64,000 nucleotides of DNA from NCBI RefSeq assembly GCF_002751875.1, contig NZ_NMZM01000002.1:434001-498000 (forward strand), given 5' to 3'. The position numbers and the translations under genes are program-made. This stretch comes from Oceaniglobus indicus (lineage in GTDB: Bacteria; Pseudomonadota; Alphaproteobacteria; Rhodobacterales; Rhodobacteraceae). Below are positions 16,762 to 25,688 of this stretch, piece after piece. The notes under the pieces were generated by a model that worked only from the letters and a program-made list of their open reading frames with translations, was not told where the DNA came from and searched no databases. Positions within the stretch are counted from its first letter, which is position 1, and every line of letters begins with the position of its first letter.

Positions 16762-17427
16762 ATGGGCAATTACACCTTCCAATGGCGGCAAGCCTTCCGC
16801 GCGCTGCCGCAAATGCTGGACGGTGCATTGGTCACCATGCAGATCGCGATCCTGTCGATGCTGATCGGCGTCACCATCGCCGTTCTCCTGGCCGTCGCGC
16901 GCAATTCCAAGAACCGCTGGATCAGCGCACCCGCGACCGCGTGGGTCGAAGTGGCACGCAACACGCCCGCCCTGTTCCAGATCTACATGGCGCATTTCGG
17001 CCTGGGATCCTTTGGCATCTACCTCAGCCCGTTCACCGCGTTGCTGGCCGGGATCGCGTTCAACAACGCCGGATACCTGTGTGAAACCTTCCGCGGATCG
17101 CTGAGGGCGATTCCGCCGACCCAGACACGGGCCGGATTGTCGCTTGGCATGGGGCCGGTCAAGGCGTTCCGCCTGATCGTCATGCCACAGATGTTCCGCA
17201 TCGCGTTCCTGCCGACCATGAACCAGATGGTCTGGGCCATCCTGATGACATCGCTGGGCGTCACCGTGGGGATGAGCACGGATTTGACCGGCGTGACCCA
17301 GGATCTGAACGCCCGCACCTTCCGGACGTTTGAATTCTTCGCCCTTGCCGCCGTCATCTATTATCTGATCACCAAGGCCGTCATGCTGGGCGCCCGCGCC
17401 GTGGCATGGCGCCTGTTCCGGTATTGA
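16762..17427 (+). CDS. Polar amino-acid ABC transporter permease (first)
   Basis: A 221-residue inner-membrane permease of the HisM/GlnP family with the N-terminal helix LVTMQIAILSMLIGVTIAVLLAV and the EAA-loop FRGSLRAIPPTQTRAGLSLGMG that contacts the ATPase. The TTG just upstream is ignored in favour of ATG 16762. It is followed after 13 bases by the second permease, with which it would form the heterodimeric channel. Confidence 0.9.
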   Translation: MGNYTFQWRQAFRALPQMLDGALVTMQIAILSMLIGVTIAVLLAVARNSKNRWISAPATAWVEVARNTPALFQIYMAHFGLGSFGIYLSPFTALLAGIAFNNAGYLCETFRGSLRAIPPTQTRAGLSLGMGPVKAFRLIVMPQMFRIAFLPTMNQMVWAILMTSLGVTVGMSTDLTGVTQDLNARTFRTFEFFALAAVIYYLITKAVMLGARAVAWRLFRY

Positions 17428-17440
17428 GGGGGAGAAAGCG

Positions 17441-18094
17441 ATGTTCGAGACTTCCCTGACACTCAACGACCTGATGTTCATGCTCAAGGGCGCGGGCGTG
17501 ACGTTGCTGATCACGGCGTTCGCCGTTGTGGGCGGCACGGTCATGGGGCTGGCCTTTGGCGTGATCCGCACCCAGATCAAGCCGTGGATGGCGATCCCGC
17601 TGACCTTCCTGCTCGATGTGTTCCGCTCGGTGCCGCTGCTGATCCAGCTGATCCTGGCCAACGCCTTCCAGGCCATCGCCGGCCTGGGCCTGTCGCCGTT
17701 CGTGACGTCATGTATCGTGCTGTCGCTTTATACATCCGCCTATTGCACCGAAATCGTGCGCGGTGCCATCGAGGCCGTCCCGATGGTGACGCGCCGCGCC
17801 GCCCGTTCGCTGGGCATGACATGGGGGCAGGACATGACCCAGATCGTGTTTCCCATGGCGCTTCGGGTGGCCTTGCCCAGCTGGATCGGCCTGACCCTTG
17901 GCGTGATGAAGGACAGTGCGCTGGTCATGTGGCTGGGGATCTTCGAATTGCTGAAATCCAGCCAGACCCTGATCACCCGGTTGCAGGAGCCGATGTTCAT
18001 CCTGCTGGTCACGGGGGCGATCTATTTCATGCTGAGCTTCCCCATTGCCCGACTTGGCGGTCGCTTGGAAAAAAGGTGGCAAGAGAATGATTGA
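17441..18094 (+). CDS. Polar amino-acid ABC transporter permease (second)
   Basis: A 217-residue permease paired with the preceding gene. EAA-loop region EIVRGAIEAVPMVTRRAARSLGMTWGQ is visible at about residues 104-130, and further hydrophobic segments follow. GGGGAGAAAG precedes the ATG. Its 3' end overlaps the ATPase start by 8 bases, indicating translational coupling. Substrate is inferred from the operon context. Confidence 0.9.
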   Translation: MFETSLTLNDLMFMLKGAGVTLLITAFAVVGGTVMGLAFGVIRTQIKPWMAIPLTFLLDVFRSVPLLIQLILANAFQAIAGLGLSPFVTSCIVLSLYTSAYCTEIVRGAIEAVPMVTRRAARSLGMTWGQDMTQIVFPMALRVALPSWIGLTLGVMKDSALVMWLGIFELLKSSQTLITRLQEPMFILLVTGAIYFMLSFPIARLGGRLEKRWQEND

Positions 18095-18809
18095 GATCGA
18101 AAACGTCCACAAATCCTTTGGCGCGCTTCAGGTGCTGAAGGGGATCAACCTGACCGTCGACAAGGGCGAGGTCGTCTCGGTGATCGGCGGATCGGGATCC
18201 GGCAAGTCGACGCTGCTGACCTGCATCAACGGGCTGGAGCCGATTCAGCAGGGCCGCATCCTGGTCGATGGCACCGAGGTTCATGCCAAGTCCACCGACC
18301 TGAACAAGTTGCGCCGCAAGATCGGCATCGTGTTCCAGCAGTTCAACGCCTTCCCGCACCTGACCGTGATGGAAAACGTCACGCTGGCGCCGCGCAAGGT
18401 CAAGGGCATGTCCAAGCGCGATGCCGAGGAAATTGCCGTGAAACAGCTGAGCCACGTGGGTCTTGGCGACAAGCTCAAGGTATATCCGTCGCGCCTGTCG
18501 GGTGGTCAGCAGCAGCGCATGGCGATTGCTCGCGCCCTGGCGATGTCGCCCGACTACATCCTGTTCGACGAAGTGACATCGGCGCTGGATCCGCAACTGG
18601 TCGGCGAGGTTCTGGATACGCTGAAACTGTTGGCCGATGACGGAATGACGATGATCTGCGTCACCCACGAGATGCACTTCGCGCGCGAAGTCTCGGACCG
18701 GGTGGCGTTCTTCAACAAGGGCGTGATGGAAGAGATCGGATCGCCGAAGCAGATCTTCGAATCGCCGCAGAACGAAGAAACGCAGAAATTTCTGTCGAAC
18801 GTGCGGTAA
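18087..18809 (+). CDS. Polar amino-acid ABC transporter ATP-binding protein
   Basis: A 240-residue ATPase of the HisP/GlnQ family. Walker A is GGSGSGKST, the Q-loop region is VFQQFNAFPH, the ABC signature LSGGQQQR, Walker B YILFDEVTSALD, and the switch histidine lies in CVTHEMHF. Start 18087 overlaps the upstream permease. The stop TAA shares its last A with the ATG of the oxidase gene, so transport and catabolism are co-expressed. Confidence 0.92.
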   Translation: MIEIENVHKSFGALQVLKGINLTVDKGEVVSVIGGSGSGKSTLLTCINGLEPIQQGRILVDGTEVHAKSTDLNKLRRKIGIVFQQFNAFPHLTVMENVTLAPRKVKGMSKRDAEEIAVKQLSHVGLGDKLKVYPSRLSGGQQQRMAIARALAMSPDYILFDEVTSALDPQLVGEVLDTLKLLADDGMTMICVTHEMHFAREVSDRVAFFNKGVMEEIGSPKQIFESPQNEETQKFLSNVR

Positions 18810-20044
18810 TGAAGACGCCGGATGTGATCGTGGTCGGGGCCGGTGTCGTCGGCCTGTCCATTGCGCTGTCCGCCCAGGCCCGCGGGCTGAGCGTGCGTGT
18901 CATCGACCGCGCCGGCCCGGCGGCGGGGGCGTCGGCCGGCAACGCGGGGGCCTTCGCGTTTTCCGATGTGCTGCCGCTGGCATCGCCCGGCATCATGCGG
19001 CAGGCGCCGAAATGGCTGTTGGATCCGCTGGGCCCGCTCAGCGTGCCGGTCGGATACGCGCCGCGCATCGCGCCCTGGATGTGGCGGTTCTGGCGCGCCA
19101 GCCGCCCGGCGCAGGTGCGGGTGTCGACGGTGGCACAGGTCGCGATCATGCGGCTGGCGGCGCAAACGCTTGAGCCGTTTCTGGACCGGTCCGGGCTGTC
19201 GAACATGCTGCGCCGCGAGGGGCAGTTGCAGGTTTACGAAGGGGCGCGTGAATTTCAGGCGTCGCTGCCCGGCTGGCGAGCGCGGGCCGAGGCGGGCGTC
19301 GAGTTTCGCCATCTGCAGGGTGACGAGATCGCGGACTATCAGCCCGGTCTGTCACCGCGCTTTACCCATGCGGCGTTCACCCCCCACTGGTTCACCATTG
19401 ACGATCCCAAGGATTATACCGTCGCGCTGGCCGATCTTGTCCGCGCGAACGGCGGCGAGATCACGATTGCCGAGGCGCAGGCCCTGACGCCGGACGGTAT
19501 CGCCACCAGCGCGGGCGACATGACGGGCCGCGTCGTTCTGGCGGCAGGCGCCCATTCGCATCGGCTGACCCGAACGGGGGGCGTGCGGATCCCGCTGGAA
19601 ACCGAACGCGGCTACAACACGACGCTGCCCGACAACGGGTTCGATCTGCGGTGTCAGGTGACGTTCGGCGGTCACGGTTTCGTCGTGTCGCGCCTGCGCT
19701 CGGGCCTGCGGGTCGGCGGCGCGGTCGAACTGGGCGGGCTGGAACGCGCGCCGAACTATGCCCGCGCCGATGCCATGCTGAACAAGGCCGCGCAATTCCT
19801 GCCCGGTCTGGACATCACCGGCGGTACGCAATGGATGGGGTTCCGCCCGTCATTGCCCGACAGTCTGCCCGCCATCGGCCCGCTGCCCGGGCGGGCGGAT
19901 GTGTTCTGCGCCTTCGGTCACGGCCACCTTGGCCTGACGCAATCCACCGCCACCGCCGATATCGTCGCCGATCTGCTGACCGGCCAGACCCCGAAAATCG
20001 ACATCACGCCGTTTTCCCCGGCACGTTTCACGAGACAGACATGA
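18809..20044 (+). CDS. FAD-dependent D-amino-acid oxidase/dehydrogenase, probable cis-4-hydroxy-D-proline oxidase
   Basis: A 411-residue DAO-family flavoprotein (DadA-like). The Rossmann FAD motif VVGAGVVGLSIALSAQARG is at residues 7-25, ASAGNAGAF follows, and a C-terminal GFRPSLPDSLPAIGPLPG region closes the FAD site. In this context it should oxidise the D-epimer made by 4-hydroxyproline epimerase to HPC. It starts inside the ATPase stop (TAATG), and its stop overlaps the epimerase start as ATGA. Only a single subunit is present, unlike the heteromeric LhpBEF oxidase of some pseudomonads. Confidence 0.85.
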   Translation: MKTPDVIVVGAGVVGLSIALSAQARGLSVRVIDRAGPAAGASAGNAGAFAFSDVLPLASPGIMRQAPKWLLDPLGPLSVPVGYAPRIAPWMWRFWRASRPAQVRVSTVAQVAIMRLAAQTLEPFLDRSGLSNMLRREGQLQVYEGAREFQASLPGWRARAEAGVEFRHLQGDEIADYQPGLSPRFTHAAFTPHWFTIDDPKDYTVALADLVRANGGEITIAEAQALTPDGIATSAGDMTGRVVLAAGAHSHRLTRTGGVRIPLETERGYNTTLPDNGFDLRCQVTFGGHGFVVSRLRSGLRVGGAVELGGLERAPNYARADAMLNKAAQFLPGLDITGGTQWMGFRPSLPDSLPAIGPLPGRADVFCAFGHGHLGLTQSTATADIVADLLTGQTPKIDITPFSPARFTRQT

Positions 20045-21042
20045 CCCAACACACCTTCCCCTGCATCGACGGCCATACCTGCGGCAACCCCGTCCGGCTT
20101 GTCACCGGGGGCGCGCCGCTGCTGCGCGGCGCCAACATGCTGGAAAAGCGCGCGCATTTCCTGGCCGAATACGACTGGATCCGCACCGGCCTGATGTTCG
20201 AGCCGCGCGGCCACGACCAGATGTCCGGCTCGATCCTGTATCCGCCGACGCGCGACGATTGCGATATCGCGGTGCTGTTCATCGAAACCTCGGGGTGCCT
20301 GCCGATGTGCGGTCACGGCACCATCGGCACGGTCACCATCGCGCTGGAAAACGGGTTGATCCGGCCGGAAACGCCGGGCCAGTTGCGGCTGGAGACACCG
20401 GCAGGCCGGGTCGATGTGACCTACCGCCAGGAAGGGCGGTTCATCGAAGAGGTGCGCCTGACCAACGTGCCCGGCTTCCTGCATTCCGAGGGGCTGAGCG
20501 TCGAGATTCAAGACCTGGGCGAAATCATCGTCGACGTGGCCTATGGCGGCAACTTCTATGCCATTGTCGAGCCGCAGAAGAATTTCCGCGACATCGCCGA
20601 TTTCACCGCGTCGCAACTGATCGGCCTCAGCCCGAAACTGCGTGCCGCACTGAATGCGAAATACGAATTCGTCCATCCCGAACTGCCCGCGATCAGCGGG
20701 CTCAGCCATATCCTGTGGACGGGCGCGCCGCGCCATCCCGACGCTCACGCCCGCAACGCGGTGTTCTATGGCGACAAGGCGATCGACCGGTCACCGTGCG
20801 GCACCGGCACCTCGGCGCGCATGGCGCAGCGCGCGGCCAAGGGCCTGTTGAAACCGGGCGATACCTTCGTGCATGAATCGATCATCGGATCGCTGTTCAA
20901 GGGCCGGGTAGAGGAGGCGACGCAGGTGGCGGGCATCCCCGCCATCGTGCCGTCCATCGCCGGGTGGGCACGGGTCACGGGGTTCAACACCATCTTCATC
21001 GACGACCGCGATCCGTTCGCGCACGGGTTCGTCGTCACCTGA
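20041..21042 (+). CDS. 4-hydroxyproline epimerase (proline racemase superfamily)
   Basis: A 333-residue cofactor-independent epimerase. Both catalytic cysteines are present: C90 in LPMCGHGTIG and C253 in SPCGTGTSARM. It interconverts trans-4-hydroxy-L-proline and cis-4-hydroxy-D-proline, which is the entry step here. It is translationally coupled to the oxidase that would consume its product. Choice of 4-hydroxyproline over proline rests on the linked deaminase and KGSA dehydrogenase genes. Confidence 0.9.
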   Translation: MTQHTFPCIDGHTCGNPVRLVTGGAPLLRGANMLEKRAHFLAEYDWIRTGLMFEPRGHDQMSGSILYPPTRDDCDIAVLFIETSGCLPMCGHGTIGTVTIALENGLIRPETPGQLRLETPAGRVDVTYRQEGRFIEEVRLTNVPGFLHSEGLSVEIQDLGEIIVDVAYGGNFYAIVEPQKNFRDIADFTASQLIGLSPKLRAALNAKYEFVHPELPAISGLSHILWTGAPRHPDAHARNAVFYGDKAIDRSPCGTGTSARMAQRAAKGLLKPGDTFVHESIIGSLFKGRVEEATQVAGIPAIVPSIAGWARVTGFNTIFIDDRDPFAHGFVVT

Positions 21043-21057
21043 CCGGAAGGGCCAGTC

Positions 21058-22731
21058 ATGGCGCAGATCATCGTCGCGGGCCATGCCGAAGGCCGGGTTC
21101 TGGCGTTCACCGAAGGGCTGTCGTTCTGGGGTGGCGTCGATGCGGCCACGGGCCGTGTGATCGATGCGCACCACCCGTTGTGCGGCGAAACGCTGGCCGG
21201 TCGGATCGTCGTGATGCCCACCAGCCGGGGGTCGTGCACCGGCAGCGGCGTGTTGCTGGAACTGGCGCTGAACGGCCACGCGCCCGCCGCGCTGGTGTTC
21301 CGCGAGGCCGAGGATATCCTGACCCTCGGCGCGCTGATCGCGGGACGGATGTTCGATCTGACCTTGCCGGTGGTGCGGCTGGACGGTGGCGAATACGACC
21401 GGCTGTCGCGGGCCGATACCGCGCGGATCACGGCTGGGACGCTGACGGCGGGCGATCTGTCGGTGCCGCTGGATCCGCTGCCCACGGATCGGCTGACCCT
21501 GAGCGACGGCGACCATGCGATGCTGGACGGTGACGACCGCGCGACGCAACTGGCGATGCAGGTGATCTGTGCCATGGCGGCGGGGCAGGGGGCGCGCGAA
21601 CTGACCGACGTGACCCGCGCCCACATCGACGGCTGCATCTATGCCAGTCCGGCCAACCTGCGCTTTGCCCGTGCCATGGCCGACATGGGCGCGCGGGTGA
21701 AGGTGCCAACGACGATGAACGCGATTTCGGTCGATCACGCCAACTGGACCGCGCAGGGCGTGCCGCCCGATTTCGGCCTGCCCGCCCAACGGCTGGCCGA
21801 TGCCTATGTCGAAATGGGCGCCCGGCCCAGTTTCACCTGCGCGCCCTATCTGCTGGACGACGCGCCGGCGCTGGGCGAATCCATCGGCTGGTCGGAATCC
21901 AACGCCGTGATCTATGCCAATTCGGTGCTGGGGGCGCGGACGGTCAAGCATCCCGATTTCCTGGACCTGTTCATCGCCCTGACCGGGCGCGCGCCGCTGT
22001 CGGGCGTCTATCTCGATGCCGACCGCGCGGCGCGCCGGGTGATCGCCGTCGATCTGCCCCCGGGCCATGATGACGCGCTTTGGCCAATGCTGGGCTGGCT
22101 GGCCGGGCAATGCGCGCCCGACCGGATCCCGCTGTTGACGGGGCTTGAGGGAACATCTCCCACCGATGACGACCTGAAAGCGCTGTGCGCCGCCTTCGGC
22201 ACCACCTCGGCCGCGCCGATGCTGCATGTGGCGGGGATCACACCCGAGGCGGATCATGCCATCGCGGCGGACGCCGACATGGTGCGCATCGGGCGTGACG
22301 ATCTGGTGCGCGTCTGGCAACAGTTCAACACCGCCCCGGCTGAGGTCGATCTGGTGGCCTTCGGAAGCCCGCATTTTTCGCTGGCCGAATGTCGCGCGCT
22401 TGACCGTCTGATGACGGGCCAGCAACGCCATGCGGAAACATCGGTGATCGTGACGTTGGGACGATACGTTCTGGACGCGGCCCGCGAGGAGGGCATCGTC
22501 GCGCGGCTGGAAGCGGCGGGCGTTCAGGTGGTGCCGGACATCTGCTGGTGTTCGATCTCCGAACCCGTGTTTCCGCCCGAAGCGCGGGTGTTGATGACCA
22601 ATTCCGGCAAATACGCCCATTACGCCCCCGGCCTGTCGGGGCGGCAGGTGCGTTTCGGCAGCCTTGCCGATTGCGCCGAAACCGCCGTGTCGGGCCGGGC
22701 GCGCACGGATCTTCCCGACTGGCTGTCCTGA
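21058..22731 (+). CDS. Aconitase X, fused small and large domains; probable cis-3-hydroxy-L-proline dehydratase
   Basis: A 557-residue single-chain aconitase X. The small swivel domain (DUF126) is N-terminal, about residues 1-130, with SRGSCTGSG around C60. The large domain (DUF521) follows, with [10 protein letters not shown] near residue 263 and [13 protein letters not shown] near the C-terminus; these cysteines are candidates for the iron-sulfur ligands. Bacterial relatives next to hydroxyproline genes are known to dehydrate cis-3-hydroxy-L-proline to delta1-pyrroline-2-carboxylate. The adjacent second racemase-family gene and the Pyr2C reductase support that role here. GGAAGG precedes the ATG. 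Confidence 0.86.
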   Translation: MAQIIVAGHAEGRVLAFTEGLSFWGGVDAATGRVIDAHHPLCGETLAGRIVVMPTSRGSCTGSGVLLELALNGHAPAALVFREAEDILTLGALIAGRMFDLTLPVVRLDGGEYDRLSRADTARITAGTLTAGDLSVPLDPLPTDRLTLSDGDHAMLDGDDRATQLAMQVICAMAAGQGARELTDVTRAHIDGCIYASPANLRFARAMADMGARVKVPTTMNAISVDHANWTAQGVPPDFGLPAQRLADAYVEMGARPSFTCAPYLLDDAPALGESIGWSESNAVIYANSVLGARTVKHPDFLDLFIALTGRAPLSGVYLDADRAARRVIAVDLPPGHDDALWPMLGWLAGQCAPDRIPLLTGLEGTSPTDDDLKALCAAFGTTSAAPMLHVAGITPEADHAIAADADMVRIGRDDLVRVWQQFNTAPAEVDLVAFGSPHFSLAECRALDRLMTGQQRHAETSVIVTLGRYVLDAAREEGIVARLEAAGVQVVPDICWCSISEPVFPPEARVLMTNSGKYAHYAPGLSGRQVRFGSLADCAETAVSGRARTDLPDWLS

Positions 22732-22748
22732 CCGAAAAGAGGCTTTCC

Positions 22749-23777
22749 ATGCGCAGTTCGAAAATCGTCCATGTCATCTCCGCCCATGCCGAAGGCGAGG
22801 TCGGAGATGTCATCGTCGGCGGTGTCGCCCCGCCACCGGGAGATACCGTCTGGGAACAATCGCGCTGGATCGCGCGGGATGAAACCCTTCGCAACTTCAT
22901 GCTGAACGAACCGCGGGGCGGGGTGTTCCGGCACGTCAACCTTCTGGTGCCGCCCAAGGATCCGCGCGCCGATGCCGCCTTCATCATCATGGAGCCGGAA
23001 GACACGCCGCCGATGTCGGGCTCCAACTCGATCTGCGTGTCCACGGTGCTGCTGGACGCCGGGATCGTGCCGATGACCGAACCGGTGACGGAATTGACGC
23101 TTGAGGCACCGGGCGGGTTGGTGCGGGTGCGCGCCGAATGCCGCAACGGCAAGGCCGAACGCATCTTCGTGCGCAACCTGCCCAGCTTTGCCGCACAACT
23201 CGACGCCAAGCTGGAGGTAGAGGGGTTGGGCACGCTGAACGTCGATACCGCCTATGGCGGCGACAGCTTCGTGTTCGTGGATGCCCAAAAGCTGGGCTTT
23301 GGGCTGACGCAGGACGAGGCGCATGATATCGCGCGGCTGGGGGTGCGGATCACCGCAGCCGCGAACGAGGCGCTGGGGTTTCATCATCCCGACAACCCCG
23401 ACTGGCGGCACATCTCGTTCTGCCTGTTCGCGGGTCCGCTGACGCGCGACGGCAATGCCCTGCGCGCCGGGGCCGCCGTGGCGATCCGTCCCGGCAAGGT
23501 CGACCGGTCGCCCACCGGCACGGCGCTGTGCGCGCGCATGGCGGTGCTGTCGGCGCGCGGCCAGATGACGCAGGACGACACGCTGACGGCGGTGTCGCTG
23601 ATCGGGTCGACATTCACCGGCCGCATCGTCGATGAAACCCGCGTCGGCGACCGTCCGGCGATCCTGCCGGAACTGTCGGGACGCGGCTGGATCACCGGCA
23701 CGCATCAGCACATGCTGGACCCCGACGACCCGTGGCCCGAGGGATATCGGCTGTCCGATACCTGGGGCGCGCGCTGA
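22749..23777 (+). CDS. Proline racemase-family protein with Ser/Thr at both catalytic positions; probable trans-3-hydroxy-L-proline dehydratase
   Basis: A 342-residue paralogue of the epimerase gene 1.7 kb upstream. Neither catalytic Cys remains: the first is Ser90 ([10 protein letters not shown]) and the second Thr256 (RSPTGTALC). A Thr at the second position is the known hallmark of trans-3-hydroxy-L-proline dehydratases, whose product is delta1-pyrroline-2-carboxylate. The Ser at the first position, with His replaced by Ser92, is less usual, so substrate and chemistry are uncertain. Start ATG 22749 is preceded by AAGAGG, 17 bases after the aconitase X stop, so it is the last gene of this operon. 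Confidence 0.8.
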   Translation: MRSSKIVHVISAHAEGEVGDVIVGGVAPPPGDTVWEQSRWIARDETLRNFMLNEPRGGVFRHVNLLVPPKDPRADAAFIIMEPEDTPPMSGSNSICVSTVLLDAGIVPMTEPVTELTLEAPGGLVRVRAECRNGKAERIFVRNLPSFAAQLDAKLEVEGLGTLNVDTAYGGDSFVFVDAQKLGFGLTQDEAHDIARLGVRITAAANEALGFHHPDNPDWRHISFCLFAGPLTRDGNALRAGAAVAIRPGKVDRSPTGTALCARMAVLSARGQMTQDDTLTAVSLIGSTFTGRIVDETRVGDRPAILPELSGRGWITGTHQHMLDPDDPWPEGYRLSDTWGAR

Positions 23778-24018
23778 TCCGGTCGCACCGCAGATCGCCG
23801 CCGGGGTGCCGCAGGGTCAGGGCGCAAATCGGCCGGTTATCGCCTTGACGCATGGGGTTTTTGATCACAGCATGCGAGCGGTCGAATTTGCAGACGCAAC
23901 CCGGGGCGCCGGATCAGGACACTGGTCTGCCCCTGCGATGCGCGCACGGATGACAACGTTGAAAAGCACTCGGACCCATCGGCCCGAAGAAGAACAACCA
24001 ACAGACGGAGAGTTTGGA
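23778..24018 (+). other. Intergenic region before the first dpp-type operon
   Basis: A 241-base gap with no convincing gene, and no copy of the GntR sites seen upstream. It presumably holds the promoter of the peptide transporter; no clear -35/-10 pair stood out. Confidence 0.4.
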
Positions 24019-25608
24019 ATGTCACTGAAATACACAATCGCCGGCGGCCTCTTGATGGCCGCGATGGGCGCCTCGGCTTCGGCCCAGTCGCTGGTCTATT
24101 GTTCCGAAGGATCGCCCGAAGGGTTCGATCCCGCGCTCTATACCGCCGGAACCACCTTCGATGCGTCCAGCCACCCGATCTATGATCACCTGACCGAATT
24201 CAAGGTCGGCACCACCGAAGTGCTGCCCGGTCTGGCCGAAAGCTGGGAAGTGTCCGAGGACGGCAAGACCGTCACGTTCAACCTGCGCAAGGGTGTCAAG
24301 TTCCACTCGAACGACCAGTTCACGCCGACCCGCGATTTCAACGCCGACGACGTGATCTTCTCGTTCGATCGCCAGGGCAACGACGACAACCCCTACAACC
24401 AGGTTTCCGGCGGCACCTGGGAATACTATGCTGGCATGTCGATGCCCGAACTGGTCGAGAGCATCGAGAAGAAGGACGATTACACCGTCGTCTTCAACCT
24501 GACCCGTCCCGAAGCACCGTTCCTTGCCAACATGGCGATGGATTTCGCATCGATCGTCAGCAAGGAATATGCCGACGCGATGCTGGAAGCGGGCACGCCC
24601 GAGATGCTGAACCAAGCGCCCATCGGCACCGGCCCCTTCACGTTCCAGGCCTATCAGAAGGACGCGGTGATCCGTTACCTGCGCAACGACGATTACTGGG
24701 GCGACAAGGCCAAGGTCGAAAGCCTGATCTTCGCGATCACGCCCGACGCCTCGGTGCGCTATCAGAAGGTGCAGGCCGGCGAATGCCACGTCATGGCCTA
24801 TCCGAACCCCGCCGACGTGCAGGAAATGAAGGACAACGAGAACATCGTCGTGATGGAGCAGGAAGGCCTGAACGTCGGCTACTTGGCCTATAACACCAAG
24901 GTTGCGCCGTTCGACAATCCGAAGGTCCGCAAGGCGCTGAACATGGCGATCGACAAGCAGACGATCATCGATGTCGTGTTCCAGGGATCCGGCCAGATCG
25001 CCAAGAACCCGATCCCGCCGACCATGTGGTCCTATAACCAGGCGGTCGAGGACGACGCCTATGACCCCGAGAAGGCCAAGGAAATGCTGGCCGCCGAAGG
25101 TGTCGAGAACCTGGACATGAAGATCTGGGCAATGCCGGTGCAGCGCCCCTATAACCCCAACGCCCGCCGCATGGCCGAGCTGATGCAGGAGGACTTTGCG
25201 AAGGTCGGCGTCAACGTCGAGATCGTGTCCTACGAATGGGGTGAATACCTGGAACGCTCGAAGGCCGAAGACCGTGACGGCGCGGTTCTTCTGGGCTGGA
25301 CCGGTGACAACGGCGATCCCGACAACTTCCTGGCGGTTCTGCTGGGCTGTGACGGTGTCGGCGCGTCGAACCGCGCCCAGTGGTGCAACGAAGAGTTCGA
25401 CGACCTGATCCAGAAGGCCAAGATCCTGCCGACCCAGGAAGAGCGCGCCCCCCTCTATGAACAGGCGCAGGTCGTGTTCAAGGATCAGGCGCCCTGGGCC
25501 ACCATCGCGCATTCGGTCGTGCACATGACCATGCGTCCCGAGGTCGAAGGCTATGTCGTTCACCCGCTGGGCGGCCACATCTTCAACCAGGTCGGCCTGT
25601 CGCAATAA
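24019..25608 (+). CDS. Dipeptide/oligopeptide ABC transporter substrate-binding protein (DppA type)
   Basis: A 529-residue family-5 periplasmic binding protein. The signal peptide ends ASASAQ, and SLVYCSEGSPEGFDPALYTAGTTFDASSHPIYDHL is the typical start of mature DppA proteins (positions about 24-58). PNPADVQ and an NVGYLAYNT segment also match. ATG 24019 is chosen because it follows ACGGAGAG and gives the signal peptide; the much longer open frame upstream is not coding. It leads an operon with an M24 peptidase and DppBCDF components. Confidence 0.93.
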   Translation: MSLKYTIAGGLLMAAMGASASAQSLVYCSEGSPEGFDPALYTAGTTFDASSHPIYDHLTEFKVGTTEVLPGLAESWEVSEDGKTVTFNLRKGVKFHSNDQFTPTRDFNADDVIFSFDRQGNDDNPYNQVSGGTWEYYAGMSMPELVESIEKKDDYTVVFNLTRPEAPFLANMAMDFASIVSKEYADAMLEAGTPEMLNQAPIGTGPFTFQAYQKDAVIRYLRNDDYWGDKAKVESLIFAITPDASVRYQKVQAGECHVMAYPNPADVQEMKDNENIVVMEQEGLNVGYLAYNTKVAPFDNPKVRKALNMAIDKQTIIDVVFQGSGQIAKNPIPPTMWSYNQAVEDDAYDPEKAKEMLAAEGVENLDMKIWAMPVQRPYNPNARRMAELMQEDFAKVGVNVEIVSYEWGEYLERSKAEDRDGAVLLGWTGDNGDPDNFLAVLLGCDGVGASNRAQWCNEEFDDLIQKAKILPTQEERAPLYEQAQVVFKDQAPWATIAHSVVHMTMRPEVEGYVVHPLGGHIFNQVGLSQ

Positions 25609-25630
25609 ACCGGCACGAAACCGTGCCTTC

Positions 25631-25663
25631 GGGGGCGGCGGATTGGCCGCCGCCCCCTTCTTT
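25631..25663 (+). terminator. Strong hairpin after the DppA-type gene
   Basis: A perfect 11-bp GC stem (25631-25641 with 25647-25657, loop ATTGG) followed by TTCTTT. It probably attenuates transcription into the peptidase and permease genes. It also rules out a start for the next gene inside this stretch. Confidence 0.8.
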
Positions 25664-25688
25664 CAATCACCGACCGCGGGGCCCTGCG

